DNA of 64,000 nt. Source: Balanoglossus misakiensis. Taxonomy: Eukaryota; Hemichordata. The stretch is from NCBI GenBank assembly GCA_040954595.2, contig CM082584.2, positions 11,780,001 to 11,844,000 on the forward strand, in the 5' to 3' direction. The translations under genes and the position numbers were made by a program. Positions within the stretch are counted from its first letter, which is position 1. Each line of letters opens with the position of its first letter. Below, in pieces: positions 26,401 through 38,595 of the stretch. The notes beneath the pieces were generated by a model. That model was not told the origin of the DNA. It saw only the letters and a list, made by a program, of their open reading frames with translations, and searched no databases.

Positions 26401-29400
26401 CATCTTCCCTTAATTTCCCTCCCTGGCTTCCCGCCGCCGCAGATGCGACACAAGCTGCCCGGCGAGGACAGAGAGGGAGACGAAATTAAGGTCTTTCTTG
26501 GCGATTTTTGTTTAATTCTTATCCTTGACTAACCATTCTCTTGACCTCACTATTGATAACGGTTGCAAACTGAACTTTCCTCGGCCGACGGAAACCAATT
26601 AGCACCCAAAAATGTGAACACCGGCCGAGGGAATTAGCTTGGAGGGGACGCCGAGCTATTGTTGTCTTTTGTTTTTGGGGCGTAACCCGCCTTCACGCTA
26701 AACTTCCCTTGAAAACATGACAAAACAAACCAAGCATGGGCGCACATTGTTGATGAAACGAAAATTGAATTCATCTTTGCTTCTTCGTCAACTTTGATCC
26801 CTTTAGCTTTCCAATTAATTAAGTTTTGGGGCAGGCCAAAGTTTCGCGACAGAAAAGAGAGACTTAAGAGGTGTTCTCAGCTTTGCCAGTCTGGGAGGAC
26901 CAAAAGACCAACGATCCGTCTATTGGGGTATCATGGAGATTCAAAACTAACGAGAATTTTAAAGATTTGGCATTGATCTAATTGCGCTTAGTTAACCCGC
27001 TGGGGCTTCTTTCACGTGGGGGGATCAGTGAAATGCCGGTAATGCGTTTTTGCAGCACACTGCCCGCGGGGGCCGAGTTGTACACCAGTGCATGTCGTTC
27101 GGCCCACACCCATCCAATTAGGTGACCATATTGGCTTTTGTCCCGTCGAAGGACAGCTTCCCATTTACCTTGGCATGACAAAACGCCAGGGAAAAATAAA
27201 AACGGGCCAAATTGGATGACGTGTTTGAAATAAAAAGACTCCAGTGATGATGTTGTTACAAATGTTTACGTGAGATTTAGATAATTATGTTTTCTGTTTT
27301 AGCCCCCTCCCCCCCCCTCCCGCGCATCTTGCTATTATTGCGCCCCGAGAAACCCCTTTCTCCCAAAGGCAAAGTCAGACGCCAGGCAACGTTCACACCT
27401 CGAAGCGTCCAGGGAGTCTTCGGTCAGTCGTGATTGTCGAAGGCGGCAGATGGTCGCTTTGCTCGCTGGCTAGAGATCACTTCGCTGAAAATCGTCATAC
27501 GCTCGCGCTATTCGAATTGACGCTGTTGCAGCGTCAGTAAAATACAGGGTATGTTTTCCAAATGTGGAGGAGGATGCGACAGATTGAAAGGGAGGGGGAG
27601 AGGGGTGAGGGAGGGAGATAGCAAGGGGTGAGGGAGGCAGTGCGAGTGTTTCAGAATGCTTAAGTACTACTCGTTGGACCAAAAGAGAAGGTTACGGTTC
27701 AACCTTTTGTTAAACCGTTGTAACGGTGCTAAAACTCACGTAAGCATCCCTTTCGGGAAGGGACTAATTACCTGGTGAAGTTGTTAATCAGTCTTGTGGT
27801 GAGAAAATTATCTGCCATTGTCTCTGGCATTTAATTTATTGGTTTTCGTTGGGAAATGTGTCTGCCTAAATTACATTTTCAACGACACGAGGAATTACGT
27901 TACCTTGGAGACCATTGAAAAAAATAATCAACAAATCTAGCCACGGAAAAAAAACCACGGCGGTTTATTACACTCTGTGCGAAGGTTGAATGCGTTAAAG
28001 ACTTTGACGCTAACGCGGCATGACAACACAAATGAAGTCTCGTCGTCTCGTCCGTTTGAAGAAACAACAACCCTGTCTTACAGAAATCTACATATTTAAG
28101 CGCTTTGCTTAGACTGATTGACAAGTCGGCCAGAATGCGACGCGTGACGTCATAAGTAGGCCCAATTTGCTTTTCAACCGGTCTGCCAGGAAGGCTCGAG
28201 AGCGGGGAAGTAAAATAGATGTGTATTTAGGTCGTATTGTCAAAGTATCTTAATCGTGTTGTACGGTTGAAGGAACCCCTTTTAAGCCCATGCAACACAC
28301 TCAAATCAAACTATATACAGTTATAACAATGTGAACAATGTCCCCATCCCCGGTATTACTGGCTACAGTACTTTTTTTCCCTATTGTACCGAAAGGAAAG
28401 CAGGGCCCGTCGCAGTGGTGTGACTGGTCACCGCATTGTCTACATTCACCAAATTAGCCTATTAGAGTTATTCCATTATGCGCTGGTCCTTCGTCTCATA
28501 TTTAACTTTTCCGAGCAATATGCTGACCAAACCCCGATTAGTCGCTTAACGAGACTTCGCCCGGATGGTCGTGTCTCTGCTGGGGGTACTAGTGGACATG
28601 GATGGTCGAGGATGGACAGGAGGGGTGGGGGGAGGCCGAAATGTTAATGGCCATCACCCCCCTCCCCCGCTTCCAGCGGCTGTTTACAGACCAGCAGTCA
28701 CGGAAACCGGTGGCGTTGCTTGGGTAACTTAGGTCAGACTCCCGCGGATTTCTCCGCTGATGCGCATTCTCCTCAATAAATTGTTAACAGCTACATCGAT
28801 TGTCTTGCGTTTCTGCTCACCTCCCGAATAACACTTTAATCCTCAGAGGGTCCCCCTTTTCCCGCAAACAGGGTCGCAGAAATTGGGGAGCGGAGGTGTC
28901 TGAAAGCGAGCAGTTGACAGATATGACCGGACCTTTCGGGTGACAGAAATAAATTGTGATGTTTCCGAAAGAGAGGTGTTTTCTGAATAAATGCACAAGG
29001 CGTCGGGGTCAGAGGTCAGATATAATACTATCATGCTTCGTGTAGCGTGCACAATGGCGGGGGAAAGTCTGTCGAGTCGCGGCCAAAAACGTTTTAGAAA
29101 AGAGCACAAAAACGGCAATGTGAGAGAAAACAGTGACGCTTAGAGATGCTCCTTGAATGTGTTCAATAAAGTCGAAGGGAGGCATTGAGAAAAGAAGAAT
29201 TTGCTCACTGTAGCATGTGTAACGTTATTGTGTGGGTACGTCTTTATCTTCCCACAAACCAACAACACAGCCCAGCCTCAGAATGAAGTGTCTAGCAGTA
29301 TGACCTGGTAATTCACAATTACCTTTTTAATGATAAAAAAAGATTTTCTGTCGCCCGAGAATAGCCTCTTTTTGTCCGCTTTTTACCAACTGCAGCTTTT

Positions 29401-30639
29401 TTGTGTGCGCTGAAGGGTGTGTGTATACTTTTTTCTTTTGGTGGAGAGTTGTGATCTAAAAACGGCTTGTTTCTCACAGAAGTTAAATGCGTTTAAGTGA
29501 GCTCGCTGATTAGCGAGAAAAGTCGCCCGTGTGTGATCTTTTCTCCCGACAGGCCTTCAGTCCAGGCGTTTAATCGGAAAACAGACTATAGTCCGCGGGA
29601 GAAAACCTCAGCGCCTATAATGTAGAACACAGGGAGTATGTCTTGGACATCCCATGTGCATATATCGTGGGACTTGGGGGTAGTAGGTGGGTTGGTGCCC
29701 CGCCAGTCTCGGTCTAGGCTTCCAACCTGTAGGTTGGCAATGAACCGATGGGGACACAGCCCACGTGCTTTCAATGATAGCAAGTAATACCCTAAAAATA
29801 TAATATTTTTTTGCGAAATCTTTTAACTTGGTAGATTACAAAAGAGCGGGTGTATCATTGTGCATTGGCGGAATACTGTTTCAGTGCATCCGGGAACTTC
29901 GAGATGAATTCCCAAGTCAAGCAAAATTCAAATAAGACATCTGTAGCAAGAACGTAAATGCAAAAACCGACAGCCGGCCACAGTAGCAACGACAAATCAG
30001 GCCCTTTACATCTGTGTCACTGCTGGTCTGGACACGCACGGGCTAATCGATTGACTGGTCACACAGGCGGTCGCCCTCTTTCGACCGGGGATTAATCTGT
30101 AATTGGCCGAAGCAAGAAGCAGCACTTTCCCGAAGAAAAGAAAAAAAAGAAGTCTGGAAATTGTCGAACATATTCTGATGATCACATATTTATTTGTTTC
30201 AGCTTTAACGCCCCTTACTGTTCGATACCACGACCGACGCTAATTCAATGCGTAATCCGCGATGATACTGCAGACCGAGCTGCCTGAACGCCGTGTGTCG
30301 TCTATCGGATCCATTGGCCGTGCTCACAGCGGGGAACACATCTCAAAATTGTTTCTCCTTTTGTGCCCAATTTCGCGTGCCCGTTTTGTGGACATTTACC
30401 CCCGGCGCAAATAATGGGGGGATAAGCGTCTGGAGGCGAGGCCAGGCAGAAAGGGGGGGGGGGGACACGGGGGTTCTCATGTGATGCGTCTGCGTGGTTG
30501 TGGCCTGTCAGTTATGCCTTGTCAGCGGGCAGCTTGGAGTTACAGGCAGGCTGTAATGGAGGGAGAATAACAAGCGAAAACATCCGTGCAGCGGGCACAC
30601 TCGCCACTGAAATATATGATCACTTGATTCCGAGTACTT
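20471..30639. other. intergenic region upstream of the DMRTA gene, no gene recognised
   Basis: No exon was recognised. Frames such as 24827-25138 (+) and 25512-25895 (-) show no known motif or consistent splice sites. Notable points are two tandem ACAATGT cores at 28326-28341, an isolated TACATTGTA near 23663-23671, C-rich/G-rich tracts near 27301-27320 and 28621-28675, and a G-run near 30457-30467. Any distal promoter or enhancer for the DMRTA gene would be expected here. Confidence 0.5.
28326..28341 (+). promoter_or_regulatory. tandem pair of DM-domain-like core sites
   Basis: ACAATGT occurs at 28326-28332 and again at 28335-28341. This is the complement of the ACATTGT core reported for DMRT-family binding sites. 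The pair lies about 2.7 kb upstream of the DMRTA start codon. A single core is expected by chance every several kilobases; two at 9-bp spacing is less so. Function is unproven. Confidence 0.25.
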
Positions 30640-31005
30640 TTGTTGATGTTACAACTGGTCTTCCCGGCTGAAAACCCACGGGAGTCTAGCTGTCAATGTT
30701 GGGCGTCGTTCAACCAATGGCAGGCCACCTCTCAACAGCTGATGATGACCGGTTGTCCAATGGCGTCCCCCGACACGCATCATTTGTTCGACTTTTCAAT
30801 TTCAACTAAAACAAATAAACGTAGAACTGGCAAAAGAGGGCGGTACTATCACGTCGCAGTTCACTACGTGTTGAGCGGAGTTGCCTCCGAACAAGGCAGA
30901 GAGAGCTCCAACTTGCTGTTAACACCGAATAGACAGACATTCGGGGTGTCCAACTCCGTAACCAGTCGGTTGACTTTTGAAATCGCTCAAAAAACAGCCT
31001 CCACC
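30640..31005 (+). promoter_or_regulatory. putative DMRTA core promoter and 5' UTR, frame open upstream of the start
   Basis: Two CCAAT boxes (CCAAT at 30714-30718 and 30757-30761, 43 bp apart) lie 250-290 bp upstream of the preferred start codon, which suggests a promoter here. The reading frame of the DM exon is open back to 30640, with in-frame ATGs from 30646. An N-terminal extension of about 120 residues is therefore formally possible. The predicted extension shows no domain and would be atypical for the family, so I treat the stretch as non-coding. Confidence 0.4.
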
Positions 31006-31435
31006 ATGAGTTTTGGGAACCACCTGGACCAGCGACAAGAGGGCATACCCGTCTCAATGGCTGGACATGGCCCACCGCAGCCACCGACTCTGCTCATACG
31101 GGCCGAAAAACCGTACCCTCGCACGCCGAAGTGTGCTCGCTGTCGAAACCACGGCGTCGTTTCGGCCCTGAAAGGCCACAAGCGTTACTGCCGCTGGAGA
31201 GACTGCGTTTGCGCCAAGTGTACCCTGATAGCGGAGCGGCAACGAGTGATGGCCGCACAGGTGGCTCTTCGACGCCAGCAGGCGCAGGAGGAGAACGAAG
31301 CCCGAGAACTGGGACTCTTGTACGGCACCGCGGAAGGGGCCATCTTCACCATGAACGGGCCACACGCATCGCCTCCTACATCCAAACCATACGACCCGTA
31401 CAGCTGCCCGCCTTCAGACGACCCTTCCAGCCCAG
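31006..31435 (+). CDS. DMRTA2: DMRTA-type (Dmrt4/5) transcription factor, coding exon 1 with DM domain
   Basis: The exon runs from an ATG in strong context (CCACCATGA, start at 31006) to a donor CAG|GTAAAA after 31435. It encodes residues 1-143 plus the first base of codon 144 (phase 1). The DM domain spans about residues 41-95 and begins [20 protein letters not shown]. Its intertwined zinc ligands are all present: Cys43, Cys46, His58, Cys62 (site I) and His49, Cys67, Cys69, Cys72 (site II). The recognition-helix tail [20 protein letters not shown] is intact, followed by [16 protein letters not shown], a near-exact match to vertebrate DMRTA1/A2. The product is expected to bind DNA in the minor groove as a nuclear regulator; relatives act in neural, olfactory and gonadal development. 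I cannot separate A1 from A2, since this appears to be the single pre-duplication type. Confidence 0.93.
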
Positions 31436-34400
31436 GTAAAAACCCACAACCAAATAAATTTCACTTTTTAACTTGCGCCACTTGGGCAATAAAACTAGGA
31501 GCACTTGTGTGAATATTGATGGGTAATCGATACGGCAAAACAACATGTAATATGTATTATTAACTTGTACTGTGGCACAACCACTTAACGCATTGTGTTC
31601 ACATATACTTTTATTAATGGTTGCACTCAGCGAATATTTTTGTACAAATATACACACTTGACATAAAATTCAAGCTATCATAGAATGTTACGATGGAATT
31701 ACGCATTATATAACATTCTACCAACCAGAAGCTATGCGGAAGCCTCTTTTGTCTTTAATAATTAGTTTTTTGAATTTTTCGTTTGTCTGAAATCGTAGTA
31801 ACTATCATTGCCCCTATAAAAATACAGCAAAAACAGTCTTTTGGGGTCAGTAACACCGATCGCCGATCAGAGTTTAGCCGGATTCGAAGAAAATAGTCTT
31901 CATGATTGCTAGGCACTTTAAAACTCAGTAAAAGTGCGTCTGGGTTTGATTTAGTTTGTTTTGATAAAAAGTAGATGTTTTTGAGACAAGTCAGTTAGAT
32001 TATATAAGGAAAACCTCACCAAACTTGATTTTTTTATCTCATTCTGAATCTCCAATTTTGACAACAAGGACTGGTGTCTACACATAACCCTTTTGAATCA
32101 CATTGTAAACGCCGGACCTAAACGTTCAGCCGACCACGTGACCCAAATAGAAATGATCTCAATTGCAGTTTTTTTGTGAAACAAATCTACAAATTTAAGC
32201 AGTTACTTGTTATGTATCAAAACAAGAGCTAAACACAGGCCACCGACTTTCTTTCTGTCAAGTGTCTGTCTACATTCTTGGCAAGATTAAGAACCCTCTA
32301 TCAGGCGACTTGGTAACCGAAGAAAAAAAATCGGAACCCCCTTAATTATACCGTTTTACTCCTTCAACGCGCAAAAAAGAACAATTTGTTCCAATGCTGT
32401 TTTTGTCCAAATCGCTGTATTAGTAGCTCATTAGTCGGAATGAGGGGGGGGGGGGGGTCTTGGGAACTCGGTAAAGCTGCTTTTGATGTCTTAAGACAAA
32501 GCTCGTCGTCTGGGAACACTAGTTTTTTTAGCTGTAGTGTACTGCAGACCATCTTGAACTTCGGCGCGTTGCCTAAGTACACAGCCACCGTGTCTAAGAG
32601 TCAGACTTCAGAAACACAGCAAAGAAGCAAATCGCGACACTGTAGTGCGGACCCCACCGCAACACCGTCCCATTCACTGCCCATCCACAGCAACTACATG
32701 TCCGGCCCGGCCGAAGAACTGGACACATATATGTGGACTGTCCAATGCGTCAGTGTTTGTCAATGTGTACTTACGGCAGATATGTTGTTTGTTTGCCACT
32801 GTCGTACGCAAGGACGCTAAACATCAATCTCAAGAAAATCCCGGCTGAAATTCCAAAGACATGTTTCTCGCGCGGTTATAAGCTTATGTATTTTTTCTAA
32901 ACCAGGAAAATCTACAAATTAGACACTTTTGTTTCACACTTTAATAACCAAGGCCGAACAGAACAGAACGGAACAAAAACAACACAACAACCGACGAGTG
33001 ATGGCTAAGATTCTATGTCATTTGACCTTAAAGTGTTTGAAGACCGACCCAGACAGTCCTTGTGTATACTCTCTGAAAGCCGGCGAATGTGTACGCGGGT
33101 ATAGAAAGCCACCGGTGCTATCCGCCAGCATTGGGGGTTCTCCTCAGTTGTAATCTATTCCTCCCAACACCAGGATCCCAGTCTATGACATTTTTATCCG
33201 GCCAATCCTGAAACCCACATACACATAGACGCTGACACCTTTATACGAGAGGAACGCACCCGGCCGAGACTTGACTGGCTATCGGAGGCGAAACCAGCGC
33301 GTTGTGGTCACTTCTCGCGCAGAAACGCCACTCGCAGTACGCGCTTCTGTCGGCTAGGCAGCGAGAAGTCGAGCAGTAAATTATCAAAAAGTCAAAATCC
33401 ATGCCTACTTCGACCATGCGAGGTTGAAAGCTGAGCCATAACGTTATTTTCTTCTAACGGGAAACGAGATTTCTTGTTGAATGACTTGAACTCGAAAATC
33501 TTTCAATAAAAAAACAATGCTGCAGAAGTTTGAAATTTTTTCGATGTTCTATCACTCAAAATTCTAAGAAAGATTTAATGAAATGGGGCGGAATCGTGAA
33601 ATTAATGAGCCCACATTGTGTGGACCGGAGTGGCACGGATCGAATCGGTTATTTGATCTCCGAAGGTGGGAGCTGTTAGCTTTGACTTACATGATTATAA
33701 ATTTGAGCTCCGGTGACGAAATATCCATTTATATCGATGTAATCCGTGGAAATATCAAGTCGGTCATGAACAGTGATCTCGTTCCCCGTTACTGACAGAT
33801 CGCCGTGGTGTATAAAGTTTCACTTTTTGGGGAGAATTACAAAAAAGTCTCTTTGAAGTGGACCTATCATGGTTGCGCATCACAAAGTTGTATTCCCCGG
33901 AGAGATATGCAAAGGGTACCGTTGGGATTTGACAAAGGGGAAAATTCAGCAATACGGGAAAGCAAGAAATCAATTAAAAGACAAACACAATGCGCTTGGC
34001 ATCAAGCCGCGCGAGTCGCGTCGTAGTTGTATTGGCCAGCTCAGCTCGGGCTTTCGGTCATAATGGGTAACGGCGCAGACAAACGAGACGAACACGGCAA
34101 CGGAACAAATAGCGGCGAGTTAGCATTGTAAAAGTTTCATTTTCAGGGGGGACGTTTGAACCCTTCCCTTCAAAACCGTCTATGATGTTTCCATCAGATG
34201 TTTACAACATTAAAAGAAATCTCACAAAGGGAGGAAAAAAACTTCGAGAGAAAAAAAGAAGTTTGTAGCTGAAACTCTGTCAGTGTGTATAAGGGAGGCG
34301 CTTGAAAACACGCTATTAAGCGATCAAAGGAGAAAGAGTTCGATCGCAGGCTGGTCCCTGCTCACAATATATCGGGTTCTTTTATTTGGTTATCAACTGC

Positions 34401-37400
34401 ACATGGGGGAAATATTGAAAAGCTCTTTAAAGGAAGCCACAATCCACCATAACACTTGCCACAGAGTGTTTTTTTGAAAAGCTTTTTGCATTGAACTGTC
34501 ATGTAAAGATGGCGTGTTGGAGGAAATCCACACCCCGGCTTACTGATCGGTGCGAAACGCCCTCAGAAAGTGGATGTCAAGTTGACAACAAGTTTCCTCT
34601 AACCTAAAACACTGTGACGGCAAAAAAAATACGAGATACCGCCTTCTTGGTGTACAGTCGTAATCTTTTCGATGACAGGTGTTGGCCGTCAAAAGTCGGT
34701 GCCTGCAGACGGGTCCGTTCGTCTTGTTTACTTTATAGCGGTCGGCGCCACTTCGCGTCAATATCTAGGAAGTGATCCTCAGTCAGAGCGCCAACTGTTT
34801 TCTTCATCATTTTCGCGATTTTGTTTTTGTTTATTCCACAAAACAACTCGCTGACTCCAGAATATCCCCCAAACACAGCGGGTTAATTTCCAAAATATCC
34901 GCGCGCATTGACTTAAAATAAAATCGTTTGAGCAATTATCCATATTTACTCAAAGAGGCGTTGACGAGCCCTAAAGTACCTAATTAATGAGAAGCCCCAA
35001 AATTTCGACATGATTTTAATCGGGATTCAAAGGTACAGGTGGCGTGTACTTTGAATTAATGAACTTGGAGTGAAAAGAGAGTAACTTCTCTCGCGAGAAA
35101 CCTGCAGCAAGGAAGAACAGTAAACAGCATCGCGTCGCTGCTTGAGATTTGCGGTGTCTAAAAAGGACCCGCACAAGCGCTGTCATTTCCAGAATTATCT
35201 CTAGAGGTCACATTCTGAAATAATTTGAAACTGTTGATAAAAAATGTAATGCCAGCATATATAACAATTGTAATGTGTTTTCCAGGAACGCTTCCAGATC
35301 TGTGACACATGTACACTGCGGTTGCCAGTTCTGTGAGGCCTAAATGTACTGTTCCGGTAATTAATTGTAGGAAGAAATGAGAGAATATTTGGCGCAAAGT
35401 GAGCTGGCATAAATATAGATATTCACAAATGACTATTTTCGTGTCACTTTTACTGGGATGGTCGAGTGATGGATTCATTTCATGTAATTACACGTTTTCT
35501 CTTACAAAAGGAAAAAAAACGACGTTCGGTAAAAAGAGCACATAAAACTCCTCACTCTGTGGAAAATTAAAAATGGAAACTGTACTGTGTTTCATTGTTG
35601 AAGGCAAACAGGGTGCGACACGTATACACGTCTTTTTTTGTAACTGAGCTGCGGCAGGACGAATTTGCGGACGGTCAGTTCGGAAGCGAGACCAGCGGGT
35701 GACCGTTTAAATCTCTAATGGAGAATCTAAAGCCCGTCAAAGCCTCATCGCTTGATAATTGAATAGACATCCATTTTTTTTATTTTTCAACGATTTCAAG
35801 TATGGTTTTCCATGGCAACGATCATAGAAAGGAGACCAATGCCTAGCGAAAGGAATGTGAAAGCTTGTTACCGTATTCAAATCAGGGGAAATTGGCGGGA
35901 TTCCGCGCGAACACTTCATGCGAGAGTTTAATAAATACAGCGTATGTTATGTATCGAACTAATAGAAATGATCGAGAATTGATTAGCCTCTGATGAATCA
36001 CCCCGAACAATCCAATTTTCGACGGGAATTTTTTGACTGTGAGCCAAATTGACAACAGTCTTGGCCCCATTATGGCAGCCTTGCTACAGACGCCAACGGC
36101 AGAGGAACAAAAACACTCGGGGTAAAATGGTTTAGCGGTTTCGTTGGAAACGGTGTTTTTTATTAAATTTTTCACTCACTGGGAAAAGTGATCAAGGCTT
36201 TGCGTTTGAGTGGCTCCACTTCAAACTTCCTTTTTCTAAAGTGGGCAACCGTTGTTGGGAAGACAACTCGGAATAGTTTCGGCGCACAATGAACCAGCAG
36301 GTAGCCAACGACAGGAAAGATTTAAAGATCGTAATCTCCGTCGCTCCTAACGAAATAACATTAACAGCGACTCCATATGTACATATTATGATAAACGCGC
36401 GTGTCTCCGGTAATTAACAATTATAATGAGGGATAAATTATTTGAAAAAAAAATCACGCGATTTCAAAGACAAATATAATGTGAGATATGAACAATAAGC
36501 TTAACAATAGATTAGATATTTCTGCCTTCCGTAACCACTTAACAATTTATTGTAATTGATGTGAATGTCATTGTAATGTAATTATAGATAATCGCTGGGA
36601 TACGGTTGAATATTATCGATCATAAACGCTGCTGCTATCTGCAGAGGAAAGAAAAGCGTGGCTGTTCTATACAACAACAGTTCTCACTTTGCCGTACCAT
36701 GCAACTACCAGCAACACGCTTTAAAAGTGTGGTCTCTGCTATTAAAGTTCAAAACGAGCTATGTTGACTGTTGCATATACATGCAATACCACTGTTTTTA
36801 TTTCTATTAGTTTGAAAGATGTAAAATGACAGATCTCCCTGTGACGAATTTTATCGCCCCCTAGTACGCGGGGAGCTCGGCGGGTGGCCAGTGTGACGCG
36901 GCGCGGGGGCAGACAATCTATGCTTGCAGCGTAAATGCCAATACTTACGAAATCTTACGGCACTCAGTCACGTGGAATTAATGGGTAAACCCTCTGAAGC
37001 TGACAGTCAATGGCAACCCCTTAGCTGTCCGCAATTCACGGATTTTTTCGCCCATTTTTTCTTCTTCTCAAAAATAGTTATAAGTTGAAACAAAAAAGTA
37101 TGAATATTTATAACAGACGCGGGACGCGCAGAGGTAACGCTATCGCGGAAGGCAGAGGGCAAAGTTAAACGCTTACACACAGATGCATTCATTGCAATGC
37201 AACAAGGGCCACACCTGGTGAAATTGTTACACCCAGTCGCTCTACTGTAATCGTCAATTCACTTGGCGCCAGGTTTTTAACGCTAAACCACCCCTGTCAA
37301 GAAATTTAATGAAGGAGTAACGATCTATTGACCATCGCTTTGTTAAAATTCTATCTATGAATCGAGGCTATTTTAGAGATATGACATTTGGAATAAAATT

Positions 37401-38595
37401 TGATGCGCCTTGCATCGGCAGCTTGTTGCTTGGTATTGTCGACAAATAAGTGGCGACCGTTTTGTTCTTCTGGTGGTGGCAAATTACAAATCTATTGATT
37501 AAAAGCCTCTTTGTGTGGAATGGCAGGGACTATTAAACGGTTGAAAAATAGAAATTGTACACACAATACCAAATGAAATAGGCATTCTTTTCAGCTTGTA
37601 CACAAAACAGCATGTGAAGTTTTTTTCTCTTTGTCATGCGGAGTATCAGTTTTCAAAACATGCTTCCACATGCTTAGAATCTGCTGCCTTCACGCGATCA
37701 CACTCTAGGATGCAGTGTAACGTGTTGGGGAAAAAGTTTGACTCCAAATTTTTGAACAGAATAGCCTATATTGACTTGGCTGAATGTTCAGGCGACGGCG
37801 GCGTCTGAAATTTTTTTGCCCTCGGTGAAAGTCATCTGGATGGAGGCTTCTCTAACGCTATGGAGTTGAGAAGTGTCGCCACGGGATCTGTCCAATCACA
37901 GCACGCACTCGTGTGCGCAAAAACCGGAAAACGAGGCAATCTTACAGTGATGTACAATTCATAGGGCAATTAGATAGTGAGCCTTTCCGACCTCCAAGGT
38001 GGGAATAATGGCCAGAGACAGCCTGCTCTGACACACCGTGAAATTGACAACGCCGCTTGAACGGACGCCGAATCAGAACTGTATGTCAATATCACCCCGT
38101 GTCATCGCGCGATTTGAACACATGATTAATTTCATATTTGTATCCGGTAATCACATTTCATCTTGTACGCTGACACCGTACGCATGAATTAATAGGATTA
38201 TTTCATCGCTGGCTTGCTCGCCTCCCGACAAAAACTACACGGCCGTCGGCGTGTTTACCATTTCCTGCCCGCTGATTACGGCCCTATATTTTTGCGCCTT
38301 CTCGGCGGAAATTGGTCGGAAAGTGCGGGGAGAGACGTGCATGGAAGATAACGAAATCGAATTGCACCTGTTCATTGCGCGAACTCATCCATGTTGAAAG
38401 TTGATTTCTTTCGTTTTTGAAACGATACCGCCCGTTTAGTTTGCAATCTTGAAGATTTAAATATGTCTCGATTCCTCGTTTGATGATTTTGATATCCTGA
38501 TAATGGCATCATTGATGGGGAATTTGTTTTGTAAACGTGTTCTGACGTACAGTCCACACGCAAAATTGAGCGTAAGTTTTTTCTTCTTTACGCAG
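31436..38595 (+). other. DMRTA intron 1 (phase 1, about 7.2 kb)
   Basis: This intron is bounded by GTAAAA at 31436 and TTCTTCTTTACGCAG ending at 38595. No internal exon is recognised. If unspliced, the frame continues 25 codons to a stop at 31510-31512, which would give a DM-only protein. Contents include a G-run near 32443-32455 and an AT-rich segment with many ACAAT/TAATTA cores (36350-36640). Large introns between DM and DMA exons are usual sites of enhancers, but none is proved. Confidence 0.85.
36350..36640. promoter_or_regulatory. AT-rich cluster of Sox- and homeodomain-like cores in the DMRTA intron
   Basis: AACAAT occurs at 36416-36421, 36491-36496, 36503-36508 and 36541-36546. The complementary ATTGT occurs near 36549 and again near 36571. 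TAATTA and related homeodomain cores are interspersed. ACAAT-TT-ATTGT at 36542-36553 forms an inverted pair. The density is above that expected even for AT-rich DNA, which makes this an enhancer candidate only. Confidence 0.25.
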
